Below are positions 21,256 through 34,141 of a stretch of DNA of 64,000 nucleotides, piece after piece. A program made the translations under genes and the position numbers. Position 1 is the stretch's first letter, and every line of letters starts with the position of its first letter. Under the pieces are notes generated by a model, which did no database searches, was not told the origin of the DNA, and saw only the letters and a program-made list of their open reading frames with translations. Source of the stretch: Diabrotica undecimpunctata (taxonomy: Eukaryota; Arthropoda; Insecta; Coleoptera; Chrysomelidae); NCBI RefSeq assembly GCF_040954645.1, contig NC_092810.1, positions 11,332,377 through 11,396,376 of the forward strand, read 5' to 3'.

Positions 21256-22630
21256 TCGTAAAGTTAATAATTAAACAAGATAATTCAATAACCCCCTTAA
21301 CTTCCCCCTTAACTGAGAAAATATAGACAGCACGACAAATTTGCAAAAAAAAATTGTAGGAAATCGCATTTACAACAATTTCAGTTGTTACTTGGAAATA
21401 TTAAGCAAAAACGGTTCAATAATTATCTTAAACTTACAGTTTTTAGAGAACAGTTTAAAAAATCCCTTTATCACTGATGTATTTCCTCTTGTGTCGTTAA
21501 AAGTATACTTATTTTTTCTTTCGGTAACAAAATCCGTCAGAAATAATGGTGTGTACCTCTGAGTAATGATAAACAGCTAGTACAGAAATCAATTTTTACT
21601 CAAATCGATTGAAACGGGATAGTTTCAATTCAATTTATCATAAAGACACAGTACAGCGATTATAGTTCAAAGCAAAACGTTCAATTGAAAGATATTTATT
21701 TTAAACCCCTACTTAAACTGCCATTTTTCATTTCCACTGACTTGAAATTATATTTTAAATGTCAGTTGGTGCGTTTATATAATATACAATTCCTTTCACT
21801 TTAGTAAATTGCACTAGTTATATATCAGGCAATTCAAGTTTTGAATTAAAAACGTATCGCTCGTAATCTGTTTGCGAGGTATCAAAGTTTTCTCGGCATC
21901 CTCATTTTATCTGTACTTTTGGAAAGACAAATAAAGAAGTTGTAAATCAGGAACAGAATAATATAGAATCATCGAAAAAAATCAGACCGGCTAATAAGTA
22001 TACGGCTTTAAATGACTTTGTTTATGAATTTTATTACATTGCTGACAAATAGTTCTCATATTTGTAGTATAAAAATAACCAAAAGGCTTTAAACGTGTTT
22101 CAGGCTATTTTATTTTCTGTAAAATTGTGATTAACAAAAGTTAGGGTATCTATTTATGTTTATTCTGAACTGCTTGTGTGAAAGTGATTAACAATTCAAG
22201 AGAAGGAAGGCTTATTTTAAGGCTTTAACTGCGTATTTTTTTATGGCTCTTTATAATAAAAGATACGTATTGAAAAAATATCAACTGCGCGGAGCTGCAA
22301 CTCTTGCTGGCCTCAGCTACTTTTCCGATCTGCTTCCTGGCATTCCTCGGCAGAAATTTTTCATTTATCACTATTGTGGCATTATTTTCATGTCATTGGT
22401 AGAGGTTCTTCGCTGATGTCTATTGTGGTATTCTTTTCATGTGTTACTTTAGTTTGATTGTTTTGATTTAGGCTACTAGCTCAGTTTTATTGTTCATTAT
22501 GGCCACTTGGTTGTATTATACTCCACACACCTTAAATGTTCCTTGGAATTGCTACCTTCCATTACTGATTTTTACTTTTTTTTTTGGTAAAGGTGCAAGT
22601 TTTTGCCATACATACTAAATAAAAAGCTGC
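21256..22630. other. No gene recognised
   Basis: AT-rich DNA with no convincing open frame, terminal repeat or target duplication on either strand. Confidence 0.5.
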
Positions 22631-22639
22631 TATAGCTGA

Positions 22640-23290
22640 TTTGAATGGCCAAATGTATGGCCTAGGACGCCACATTCGTTAAACTTCCTGTGCTCGAATC
22701 GGTATCAATAGTTTTATAACTCATTTCAGTATCCCTGCTTCATCAGACACTCGGGCTGATACAAATTCAAACTCGGAAAGTCTAACGAATGTCTCCAAAT
22801 ACTTACCACTCTAGTGGTTAGCGTACGTAAGTGCCACCTACTTTGGTGGCCATGAGAACGAAAACGATATCGTTAATCGTGAATAATATTGTTTTCTGTT
22901 CTCTGGGCTATACGAAATGTATAAAAGAATAAATCTTTTAGCAAAAGCTGCTATCGCTTTGTTATATATGGCCTAGGAGAACAAATTCGTTAAACTTCCC
23001 GTGCTTGAGCAGGGATGGTGAAATGAGTCATAAAACTCTTTTGATACCGATTCGAGCACGGGAAGTTTAACGAATTTGTCCTCTTAGGCCATATTATTAA
23101 ATCGTTTTCGTTCCTGGCCAGCAAAGTACGTGGCACCTCTGTATGCTAACCACTGCAGTGGTTAATTTTTAGAAGACATTTGTTGGTCTTTCCGAGTTTG
23201 AATTTGTACCAGCCCGAGTGTCTGATGAAGCAGGGATGTTGAAATGAGTGATAACACTCCATTGATACCGATTCGAGTACGGAAAGTGTC
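22640..23290. repeat. Foldback array of a ~185-bp repeat unit
   Basis: The unit at about 22682-22868 (GTGCTCGAATCGGTATCAA ... CTTCATCAGACACTCGGGCT ... CAAATTCAAACTCGGAAAG ... GAACGAAAACGAT) recurs inverted at about 23100-23285. Between them, 22970-23010 and 23052-23092 form a second inverted pair sharing GGCC, AGGA and ACAAATTCGTTAAACTTCCC. The whole region could fold into a nested hairpin. It has no coding potential. It resembles a satellite-like or foldback-transposon unit that has been duplicated and inverted. Confidence 0.7.
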
Positions 23291-24200
23291 TTTCTCAAGA
23301 TCTCAGGTGATTTTTGATATCTATTTACACGTTATAGTCTTTAACTGAATACGTTGAGGAGGGGAGAACTGTTTGTATCAAGTTGGGCATTCAGAGTTAT
23401 GTCTATACAGACATAATTCTGTAATTAATGTTAACTGCAACGTACCAAAGTCAAGTAAAGACATTGAATACCATGGACGTTGTAGCCTGATCTTTTTCCC
23501 TTAAGCATCGAATATTTCAATATATAAAAATGTATTAGAATTTATTTGATATGCCTCTGGTTGGTACGTAACAGTAATCTGAAGTTTGTTTACCCAGGTG
23601 TATATGCAGAGTCATCTAAAGAAAATATTAATTACGTAGTGTCTAATTGCGTTTTAATTTAAATAAGTTCCCACAAAAATTTGAAGGCCCAGCACATTAG
23701 AGTTTCAAAAACCGGCAAATTTTAACTTAATTCGATGAGTTTTGGTTAAAAGAAGGTGGCAGTCTTTGTATAGTGAGTTGGTCAGTCACCGGTTTGTTGG
23801 AAGCAATTTTCTTTGTCAAGGCATTTGATAATATCGTCCTGAAGGCTAAGTAAGCCGTTTTAAGTAAAAAATAAGCAGCTGACTTTTGAAGAATACATAT
23901 TGTTATCATCCGGGGTAACCTGAAGCTCAGTTTGATGTTTGATCTCTCCCAAGATTTGTCCAGCTTCCATTTTTTATCTCCCATAGGCCGGATCTAGATT
24001 GTTTGAAGTTTGTGTGCCTCAGTGTTTTTTGTGCTAAAATCTAAGGTAACAAACTTTTTTAATAATTTCAAAAGAATTAATTAGCCAGTGAAACGATTAG
24101 TTTTGTTAAATTTTTCTAAATAAACATTTATCTTTAATATAGTAAGATGTACTCTCATTTCATGTTTTATAGTTATTTAACCAACAAGTGTATTAATAAG
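23291..24200. other. No gene recognised
   Basis: AT-rich. The minus-strand frame at 23727-23984 has no motif or codon bias that would support a gene. Confidence 0.45.
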
Positions 24201-24272
24201 GGCGATTAACAATTGAGATATTTTAACGCGTGAGCGAAGCGAGCGCGTTAATGTTCGAGATTGTTAATCGCC
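24201..24272. repeat. 72-bp hairpin with two nested perfect stems
   Basis: GGCGATTAACAA (24201-24212) pairs perfectly with TTGTTAATCGCC (24261-24272). Inside, TAACGCG (24224-24230) pairs with CGCGTTA (24244-24250) around a GAGCGAAGCGAGC loop. It lies about 25 bp from an inverted repeat arm at 24297. It may be part of a small DNA transposon end; no function is claimed. Confidence 0.65.
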
Positions 24273-24296
24273 ATTTTAATTCACGAGTTCGTTACA

Positions 24297-24925
24297 AAAC
24301 TTTTCCGTCGACCGTACTTTTCAGAAATAAAGATATCTTAGTTTAAATATTTATTTACTTAACGATAAACAACAATTTTTTCAGCTTTCATTGACTTTAT
24401 TCAAAGTTTCCTTAGTGGTAGTTTTATTATTGTAAACATTAATATTCGAAATGGTGCAATTACTGAAATTAAAGGAAGATATTGATAAATGATTATCTGC
24501 TGTATAGCATTTTGACAAATTTATATTTAAGTCTTCTTGGATCTGTGTAAATTCTGTGATAGAAGAAGTTAAATTCTGGTGGAGTTAAATTAAACTCTTC
24601 GTCAATATCCATTCTTTGATTTTTCAAATACACAGAATTTTAAACAATAAAGTAAATAATGACATACAATGACAGATAGTACTAACAGCGGCTACTTCAT
24701 TTTAAATTTTTTAGTGGGAATATAAATAGGTATATGTTTGGTTGCCTACACCACAGGTCACTGCCAATCACAGAGCGTTTAATTAATTTATGCAAGCAAT
24801 GTATGTTGTGTTGCCTATAATAAAATCGTTCATTAATAGAAAATCATTCATTAATAGGGGTCATTAATCAATGATGTTGAGGGTGTTAAAATTGATCATA
24901 AATGGACGGTCGACGGAAAAGGTTT
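24297..24925. repeat. Inverted repeat pair around 630 bp, possible MITE
   Basis: AAACTTTTCCGTCGACCGT at 24298-24316 is found inverted at about 24906-24925 (ACGGTCGACGGAAAAGGTTT). The ~590-bp interior is AT-rich and non-coding. The flanks show no obvious target duplication, so the transposon reading is tentative. Confidence 0.4.
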
Positions 24926-26900
24926 ATAAATAAATATAAGTTTTATGGATCAGCTAATCAGCTTTAGTTTTGATAATTAATTAATAATTCAGAAAATTTG
25001 ATTAGTTTCATTTCTATGATAGTTATCTTTTCTATCATTTGGTACAAAACCATATTTTTAAAGACTGTTTTGTTAGAAAGTTCAATGTAACATTTGTTTG
25101 TAAACCTAGTTTTAATTCTGTTTTGTTAGAAAGTCCAATTCAATGTAAGATTTGTTGATAAATTTGGATTTGTAATAACTTTTTATGTGAAATAAAAACC
25201 AGGAGTTTAAAATTATTTCTTTTAAAAAGTTCTCTTCAACCAAACCACGAGTAGCCTTTCGCAAACGTTTTAATGTATTTGCTTACCCTACCTCTAAGCC
25301 CATTAATTGTTCAGTCTCCCCTTTCAACCCCCAATAAGCAAATTATAATAATTGTTACAACAATTAATGATAAATATTTGTATTATAGGAAAATAAAATT
25401 CTATTCAGTCAATACCCACGAACAAAACAATCAAGTTTAGAATTCTCGTGGGTGCAGTAATTATGTATTATATTGTTAATTAATTATATAAATACACTAT
25501 AAATAATTGAAAGCGCTGATGTTACAACTACACATTGATATATTCATACTCCTAAATAAATATAAATGGATAAATAATCATCTTTGCACGGACCGAAATA
25601 AAATAAAAAATAAAAAAATGTTTATTATTTATCATAACGGCAATTTTTATTGGAGATCAAGTCCTTGACAAAATATTCTTCTTTACCGTTCTACAAAACT
25701 TGATAGCTTTGGTTTCCCTTAAAAGATCCTTTTAGAATTCTGTAGTATTAAAGTAGTATAAAAGACGTATTTTAAAATATGGAGATAAATATAGCGATCC
25801 AAACATATGGGAAGTATCAAAAATATTCTATTGCAATAAATAATTGTTTTTCAATAGAAAAATAGGGCACAGGTATTGGATAACATTCGTGTCTTGTTTC
25901 AAAACACTTTCGCTACAATTCAAGTTTAACCTTGTAGATTCAGCAATTTTAAAAACCTATTTGGCCTAGTAATGAGTCGATTTATAATAGAATCTTGATG
26001 TTATAAAAAGGTAAACAGAGGGCAATCGGGGTCACTTAATAATCGTAATGTAGTTTGGTCGGTCGATACTTTGCAATTAAACAGATATAATCTTAGTTAG
26101 GCATAGTTAATGATATCACCATGCTGATCCAAGTAAATCGCGTTACATCGTCAATTAAGTACTATATAAATCATTAACTATAAGTTGTAAATATTGTGTC
26201 ATCGATAAAGATGTAAGAAAGGAGTTATACGTATATTCTGAATCTCAGTACCCCAAAAGTGAGATCCTGTCTACTGCAGATTTAGTCGACCAACTGTTCC
26301 ACCATTGTTCCCTTTTTGGAGCCAGTCTTTTCCATGTCCATACAACCTGGGTAGTAATCTATCGTAAGAATCTCACCTTACGTGAGATGGAGTGAGAAAC
26401 ACCTGTTTAAAAAGAGAGAGGTATATTAGGTCCGCCCTTTATATCGTCGAAAATGCATTAGTGGTAATAATAAATTCAGCAGAAGATGGGAAGTTCAACG
26501 TTGCCAAACTTATTGGTTTTATTTGACCTGTTGTCTTTTTTGCATCTGAACAATGTTCTAAGATAATCAAATTTGGGCGAATTGATTTAAATGGCAGCTT
26601 ACTGGTTTTTATTGGGAATATGCCAAAATTTTACTTTACAATAAGTTTAATTTAACATTTTGATTTCTACTTCGAAAATCGTTTTCCGGTCGAAGTAACG
26701 ACACTTTGATTTTAATACTGCGGTAACGTGCAGAACAGAACTAGTTTGGTATGCCATGCGTATTGCAGGGGTTCGTGGGTTGGTCTTTCATAAAGAATAA
26801 TAAATAAAGACAGTACTAGTAAAGCATTAGGAGGGAGTAGGTGTATTATATTAAATTTAAATTGGACGAAAAGTTACGTCTTTTAATTAAAAATAAGACA
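24926..26900. other. No gene recognised
   Basis: AT-rich with no coding sequence recognised on either strand. A segment at about 26670-26700 (GATTTCTACTTCGAAAATCG) resembles a motif seen again near 48340 that may come from Penelope-like ends. Confidence 0.4.
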
Positions 26901-26945
26901 TTATTTGGTATTTTCCAAATAATATTTTTGAAACCATATTTTCGT

Positions 26946-27422
26946 TTAGATTTTTTGGAGGTAGTACCAATAACGTACAACGGATGGATTATGTTTCTGT
27001 TGAATTCTGAAAGAGGACTCATCTGTAAACAAAATGTTTTTCAAAAAATTATTATTTGCATGGCATCTCTCCATCATAATTTTACAAAATTGCATCCGTT
27101 TAAATTGATCGTCAGGAAATATTTGTTGAGTTATCTGCACTTTATAACAATGGTAGTTCTTTCTTTTCAAAATATTCCTCACTGTTTTTGTATTCAAATC
27201 AACTTCATCGGCAATTTGTTTACTTCAACACGGTGTCGCTTCAGCCAAAGCACAAACTTGAATTTCTCTAATTACTCGTTCTTAAGAAATTTTCTTTTCG
27301 CGAGGTTGATCTGATGAGCAGCATTTTTTACATCTACCATTAGTACAGCCAAACTTTTCAAATTGATGAATAATGGAGACTACAGCTTTTTCTATAGGTA
27401 TTGGCCTATTTTCAAAAGCCAT
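26946..27422 (-). pseudogene. Mariner-like transposase, N-terminal half
   Basis: Starts at an ATG at 27422 (MAFENRPIPIEKAVVSIIHQ), with RCKKCCSSDQPREKKIS ending in a stop at about 27282. It continues in another frame with SKQIADEVDLNTKTVRNILK (helix-turn-helix), KYVQITQQ-like sequence, and finally NNNFLKNILFTDESSF with the first catalytic Asp. It then breaks into AT-rich non-coding sequence near 26950, so the second and third catalytic residues are missing. It is related to, but clearly diverged from, the transposase at 1340-2298. No terminal repeats were identified. Confidence 0.75.
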
Positions 27423-27609
27423 AATAAATAAATTAATAGTTTCCTGTACTGAATTGCCCCCAAGTACCATTTGATTATTTGTACCCGTTCTTATGTTGTA
27501 TAAACAGTCGACATATCTAATTTTTATCTTCAATCTTACTCGGTTACCTCCAAAAAGAATACATAACATAGCGTTCAGCCTGTCTCGTATGCAGTTTACC
27601 ATTGAGGGG

Positions 27610-29586
27610 AACGGTCGATTGGCGATGTTGTCAAAATTATCTTGTTTTACTGGAAATTAGGTTAAAATTTCGTCAAATAAAAATGCGAGTCTGTAAATTT
27701 CTGATGGATTTAAGAAATTTTGTACCAGTATTTGTGACAATTAGTGTTTCATTTTTAATATCATCATCCAGTTTTGAATGGCAATATAACCGCGCCACTG
27801 ATCGCCAATTTTTTGAATCAATTCAATGTTTTAATTTAAATATGTAATAAGGCAACACTGCCGCTGTTTCTTACGTATAAGCTGGATCGGAAATAATCGT
27901 TGGCGTTCACTAATGGGCGTGCATGAGGAATGTGCAGGGAAGACCAAGGGGAAATATGATTGTTATCTTTGTCTATTCGCTGAAAGTATGATTTTATATA
28001 TGTGTTAGATATACTGTTAAATTCTACTATACCGACCATAAACTTTTATCTACACCGTATAATTTTTTACTGTTGCTGGTATTGGTTGTGGTTTTAATTA
28101 GCATAGCTAATGATGTCATATATTATTATTGTCCAATTTTTGATGTATTGGATTAATATATAGTTCTTGATGTATTGGAGTCTGTACCAATGTTTCATGC
28201 CTAATAGAACTGGCGATCAGTTTCTCTGTCTTTTCTCCGAGCAGACAGCTTACTGTGATCTGTTAAAGGTGGTACACCACGTGCTTTGGATGTTCCATCA
28301 AAAAGGGGGACTAGACGGATTCAAATTAATACAAAAAGCCCAAGAGAGACTTAAACAATATAAATGAATTTCGAAAAAAAATCCCACTTTATATAGACGA
28401 AAATACATAAAAAATGTTCCCTTTCTATTATTTTGAAAACAAACTGACAGACAGAAGCGAGAGTTGGCAACATAAAGAATTTTATATGACTAGATGTAAG
28501 TAGAATTGTAATAAACGGGATATTAATACGGGGGATATTCAAAGAGTAAATGGGAATCGAACCGAAATAAATGAAAAATTTAAATTGAAGAACAACAATT
28601 AAACAGCATATTTAATTGATATAGAGAGTTGAGCGCCAACTATTTTTAGAAGAAAAATAGTAAAACAACAGAAAGTTAATGAAAATCAAATGAATAAAAT
28701 CAACAAACATGTGACGTTTATAATGTTATTAAGTTTTTCACTTTAATGTAAGTTTTTTTAAACTATGGTATACAGGTAACCACTTGGATTTTTCCCTGTT
28801 ATTAGTTAATTTTTATGGCTTTTCAGTGTCAAAACAATTTTTTTAGTGTTTTATTAGAATATGGTATAAATTTCAAATCAAACTTTAAGTATAATTTTAA
28901 ACATCTGTTTCTTCTATAATTTTATTGTTCTTGAAAATAGTCGTTTTAGTAATTTCAAATGCCCTGTTTGTGTGTCAAGGTATAAAAAAGTTTGTACACA
29001 ATTAGATCTGTTCCAAATATTAATAATATATTCGCTTTGATCTATTATTTATTTACCACGTTCAAGTCCCCTTAGAACTTTTCTGGAGAAGGTCAGTAGT
29101 AAATTAATGGTATTTTTGTCTTACGTTAGATACTTCTATAATATCAAAAATTTCGAATTTATTAGGCTAATGTATAAAATCAAAAAGGGATTAACTATTC
29201 AAATTCATTCAGCTTTTTAGAATGATTTGTTTAAGTGCTTATAAAAAGGTCGATATTACATTCGTTTTTTTGGCTGATTGCATAAAGCTTACATTATGTT
29301 AATACGTATGATATTATTGAAAGCATCATTATGTCGTGTTTGTTTATTCAACATGAAAGCTACTATTTTTTCTAGTAGTAAATAATTTATGTGCCGATTT
29401 TTTAACTCGAAGTAAGAAAATCTTCAAAATTGTAGTGTGAGATTTCTAACGACAAAAACCACGCATAGGAAAGTGTATGGTAGAAAACCTATGGGGTAGC
29501 ACTACATCAATCCGCCTCTACACTCTTATTCGCTTTACATTGCATCTAATGTACTATTGAACTCTATTCTATATTTAAAGTTCAAT
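27610..29586. other. No gene recognised
   Basis: AT-rich. A 66-codon plus frame at 28167-28367 has somewhat more balanced amino-acid content than its surroundings (TAYCDLLKVVHHVLWMFHQK) but matches nothing I know and lacks splice or poly(A) signals I could defend. The interval ends at the target duplication of the full-length RTE element. Confidence 0.4.
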
Positions 29587-29598
29587 ATTCTCAATGCG

Positions 29599-32500
29599 AG
29601 GTATCAGCTCTCTACAATCTACAATCCCCGTAGAAAACAGGCTGCTACAGGGATTAGTGACCCTGCCTTATGCTATTTTCTGGTTCTCCCTCCTTCCTTG
29701 CCTGAGGGGGCCAGGTCCTCATACCTTTTTCCTATCTCTCCCTTTTAAAACTCCCACCTTCATCCTACCCTCTACCAACTCACACTGGCCAGCGCGGTAG
29801 AGTATGGCTAAAATTCAAGCATGCTTGACACGACAAAAACACGGCCCTCAGTCCCCGGCAGTGAGCTGATCCTTGGTCAAGGTAGCGATCAAGAAAGACA
29901 GCAAACAGAGGGTGCGAAGAATCCCCGGGTCAGATCAGGCTACCACGGACGACGACAAATGTATATCGCCACGTACAATGTAAAAACTAGAAGAAGAGTT
30001 AAAACACATAAAATGGGACATTATGGGTCTCTGTGAAGTAAGACTCGAAGAAGAAGACTGCATAACTCTTAAATCAGGGCATCAACTTTTCTATATGGGA
30101 AACAAATAAAAAATAGGAGGAGTTGGACTACTTATACATAAGAGAAACACTAAAAATATCCAACAACTTAAAGGTATCAACCCAAGAATAATACTCTGCA
30201 TACTGAAGCTTAACAAAAAAACCAGCCTTAAAATAATTCAATCCTGTGCACCTACATCTACACAATCGGACGAGGAAGTGGAAACCTTTTATGAAGACCT
30301 AGAAAATGCAGTAAAACTGACGCCTACTACACACAACCTAGTAATGGGTGGCTTTAATGCTAAGTTGGGATGTAAACTCGACGGGACCGAAGTTGTAATA
30401 GGTCCCTACGGATTCGGACAAAGAAATGAAAGAGGCGAAATGTTTTTGGGTTTCTTGGTACGAAATGGCCTCTTTGCAATGAATAACTTTGACTTTTCAA
30501 AAAAAGTTCCCAAACAAAATGGACCTGGGTAAGTCCAGATGGAGTCACCAAAAATGAAATTGATTTTGTCTTAACCAACAACAAAGACATGGTCCATGAT
30601 GTAACAGTTCTTACTAGTTGTTCAGTGGGAAGTGATCATAGAATGGTAAGAGCGAAGATCGTGCTAAATCTCCAAAAACAAAGATACAAAATGATAACAA
30701 AAACACACCCAATAGGATGGAATCCAATCGAAAACACCATGTCCTTCGAAGAGGAAAGTCTGAGATGTCTAAAGACAACAAATATAGACGTTATGGATGT
30801 CGAAACCTTAAATGATAATTTAATAAAAGCTATTAAAAACGCAGAGAAAAAGTGCAATACAAATCCTAGGAGAGATAAGGAGAAAAAAAACGGTTGTCGA
30901 GGAAAATAAAAGTTTAAAGGTGCTGAAGAGAGGTCAAGCTCTAGGTAAGAAGAATATTGTTAAGCTCGCAGATCGAAATGGAAAAGTGGTAACAGATAAA
31001 GACCAGATAATTAAGATAGTTGAAGAATTTTACACAGAATTATATAGAGAAAGGGGTAAGAAAGACGGCACCAAGTTGAGAAAAGTCCAGAATGTGGGTT
31101 CAGAGGATATCCCGGAAATAACAATCGAAGAAGTCTCAAAGTCATTAAATCAAATGAAAAACAATAAAGCAGCTGGTGATGACCAAATCGTTATTGAGGC
31201 AGTTAAAGCAGGAGGAAAGACAGTATTGAAGCATTGACACAATTATATAACTTATGTCTTTCAAAAGAGGTTACACCATCTTAGTGGAATAAAGCTGTTA
31301 TAGTAGTCATGCACAAAAAGGGAGATATAACAGAGCTAAAGAACTATAGAGCTATTAGCTTGTTATCTCACGTTTATAAGTTGTTTATGAAGATAATAAC
31401 TAATAGGTTGACATCAAAACTAGACTTCTATCAACCTTGCGATCAAGCAGGATTTAGAGCTGGATACGGAACAAACGATCATTTGCAAACCATTAAGTCG
31501 TTGATTGAAAAAACCATTGAATATAATAGACCCCTGATACTTGTCTTTGTCGACTTTGAAAAAGCATTTGATACGGTCAATCAAAGTGAAACGGTCCAAG
31601 CTCTAACACAGTGTAGAATAGATCACCGATACATACCCCTTATCAGATACATCTATCAGCATGCTACAGCCTGTATAAGACTTAATGAAGATACTGGGAC
31701 CTTTCGTATTGAAAGAGGCGTTTGGCAAGGAGACAACATGTCTTCTAAATTATTTACAACTTTGCTAGAATACGCTTGTAAAACAATAAATTGGAACGAA
31801 AAGGGCATCAATGTAGATGGAAATTTTTTAAATAACCTTAAATTTGCAAATTCAAGATCTTGCAATGCAAGAACTCCATACTGCCACAAAAAGAGTTGGT
31901 CTTAAAGTAAATTTTTCAAAAACACAATTTATGACAAATTTAGTCCACAACAAAAACATCTCAGTAGAAGACAAAGATATTGAGCTAGTTGACTCCTGGC
32001 TTGGGCCAGGAATCATAAATACTTGGGCCATGAGATCAAAATAAGTCGAGACAACCAAACAATCGAGCTGAAAAGAAGAATAAACCTCGCTTGGGCTGCA
32101 TTTGGAAAGATGAGAGATATTTTTAGGTCTAAGATTCCAATGTGTCTAAAAAGAAAAGTATTTAATCAGTGTATTTTGCCAGTGATGACCTATGGCGCAG
32201 AAACCCTAACACTCACAAGAACAACAGTGAGTAAACTATAAGTTGCGGAAAGGGCAATGGAGAGAATAATGTTAGGGATTTCTCTACGTGATAGAATACC
32301 CTATGCTACTATACGCAAAAGATCAGGAGTAGCAGACGTTATTGAAAGAATAACAACACTAAAGTGGAACTGGGCAGGTCATGTAGCAAGATCAGTTGAT
32401 GACCGGTGGACAAAAGGAATTTTGAAAATGGAGACCCCGAATACAAGCTAACATAATTAGAGGTCGATCCCCAACGAGATGGACAGATGACTACAAAGAA

Positions 32501-32612
32501 AAAGAGTGACTACAAATTGGATTCAGATGGCGCAAAATCGGACTAAGTGGAAAAGCATGCGAGAGGTCTATGTTTAGCAGTGGACGTTCGAGGCTAGTTG
32601 ATGATGATGATG
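29599..32612 (+). mobile_element. Full-length RTE-like non-LTR retrotransposon (copy B)
   Basis: ATTCTCAATGCG occurs at 29587-29598 and again at 32613-32624, a 12-bp target duplication bounding a 3,014-bp insertion. It has a ~360-bp 5' leader, one long ORF region with endonuclease then reverse transcriptase, and a (TGA)n tail at 32599-32612, which is the full RTE layout and normal length (~3.0-3.3 kb). Both ends are intact even though the coding region has several frameshifts and stops, so this copy is a good reference for the family to which copy A (9402-11900) belongs. Confidence 0.92.
29959..32601 (+). pseudogene. RTE ORF2: endonuclease-reverse transcriptase, multiply broken
   Basis: From ATG 29959: MYIATYNVKTRRR opens the endonuclease, then a shift into EEELKHIKWDIMGLCEVRLE (catalytic Glu), IQSCAPTSTQSDEEVE, and VMGGFNAKLG, where the usual GDFNAK Asp is Gly. 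WVSPDGVTKNEIDFVLT and VGSDHRMVRAKI complete the domain. The RT follows: MKNNKAAGDDQIVIEAVKAG, VIVVMHKKGDITELKNYRAI, KLDFYQPCDQAGFRAGYG, LVFVDFEKAFDTVN, RIERGVWQGDNMSSKLF. The catalytic FADD box is deleted: the frame runs NLKFANSRSC into LAMQELHTATKRVGLKVNFS. The thumb (ILPVMTYGAETLTL) and C-terminus (WNWAGHVARSVDDRW ... QWTFEAS) follow. No active enzyme can be made. Confidence 0.9.
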
Positions 32613-32624
32613 ATTCTCAATGCG

Positions 32625-33153
32625 TCAGTCTGGGTCGAGAGTTTCCTCTGTCCCACGCCTTTCGTGGGCAAATGCCTACTTGGAAAGGTACTTCAAGCTT
32701 CTTTCTGAGTTTCGTATGGTCAGAAGTCATCGTCCATTCGGTATCTCTAATTTCATTTATTATGTTACTATTTACTGATATAACCGGTACATTGCTCAAG
32801 TAGTCTCGTAATCTATAGGACTTCTTCACCTCCCCTCTTATCAATATAGCGTTATAAGAGATGCCGAATTACACAATATCTAAAATATATAAAGAGGGAA
32901 GAATTAAAATCCCGTGATTTTTGAAGTAGCTTCTGCAATGTGTTATTCTACCGAGGCCAAAATGATACCGTATTTCTCTTTTTTTGTAATATAAAATTAA
33001 CATCAGATTGGGCAGCTATACTAGAACCCCAAAAAGGAAGGAAATATCGAAGATGAGACTCAAACAAAGAAAAATATGTTATTTTGGAAGATGCTAAATT
33101 TATTTCCTTCGAAACAGATCTGATTGCATAGCAGGTTGAGGTTAGTTTCTTAC
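32625..33153. other. Mostly unassigned; open minus-strand frame 32617-32844
   Basis: A 75-codon minus frame (YRLRDYLSNVPVISVNSNII, then KLRKKLEVPFQVGICPRKAW) has realistic amino-acid content and may be an exon or element fragment, but I do not recognise it. The rest is AT-rich and non-coding. Confidence 0.35.
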
Positions 33154-34141
33154 TTAAGAAATCGATATAAAGGGTTCAGGAAAACATTTAAGGTTGCTGT
33201 CTATAAAAATACCAAGAAATTTAACAGAATCAACAATACTGATCTGGCTATTATTAAGAAGCAAGGGTTGAAGAGCTCCTTTATAGGATAAGATTACTGT
33301 CTTATCCACGTTAAAATAGAGTAAATTAGAGTCGGACCAGGTTTTTATTTTAAGTAGATCAGAAGTTATAGTTGCATGAAAAGTTGCAATATTAGAGTTC
33401 CTCCAGGTGATACTGGTATCATCAGCAAAAAGAAAAATTTTTCCATCGATTTTTAAGTTAGAGATGTCATTTATAAAGATAAGAAAAAGTAGAGGACCCA
33501 ATACTGAACCTTGTGGTACTTTGCATACAATGCTTTTGTGACTAGAGTCAGTATCATTCGTTCTAACTATTTGTTTCCTTTTCCTCAAGTAAGATTGGAG
33601 CCAATTCAAAGAAATACCTCGAATTCCGTAGAAATTTAGTTTTTTTATCAAAATATCGTGATTTACACAATCAAAAGCTTTGACAAAGTCGCAAAAAACA
33701 GTGGCAGTGTAAATATTATTGTTTGGTGCTTGATAGACGTCATGTAGTACAGAAAACATAGCATCGCTGGTACATTTATTAGATAAAAAGCCGAACTGAT
33801 TTTGTGATAAAATGTTGTTTTCAACGAGAAAGGACATAAGTCGGGCTTTTATAAGTCTCTCAATAATTTTAGATAGGACCGGTAGTAAGGCAATAGATCT
33901 ATAGTTGAAGACATTCGATTTTTCACCACCCTTATGAAGAGAAATAATAATGGCTGTCTTTAGGCACTCTGAAAATATACCTTTGTCAAAGAAATAGTTA
34001 ATTAGTGAGACCAGGATTTCCAACAGATTTGTTTGGATATTTAAGAAAATTTTTAAGGATAGTCCATCAGTGCTACAGGAAGATTTCCTTTGGATACTAC
34101 TGATTGTTTGGATCAGTTTAGATTTATCAACTGGTCTTATA

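Noticed and set aside
22470..22490. CTAGCTCAGTTTTA, resembling a tRNA A box
   Set aside because: No B box at the right distance and no cloverleaf; not a tRNA or tRNA-derived SINE.
26841..27314. 157-codon plus-strand frame
   Set aside because: Antisense to the mariner-like transposase N-terminus at 26946-27422; amino-acid content reflects AT-rich codons.
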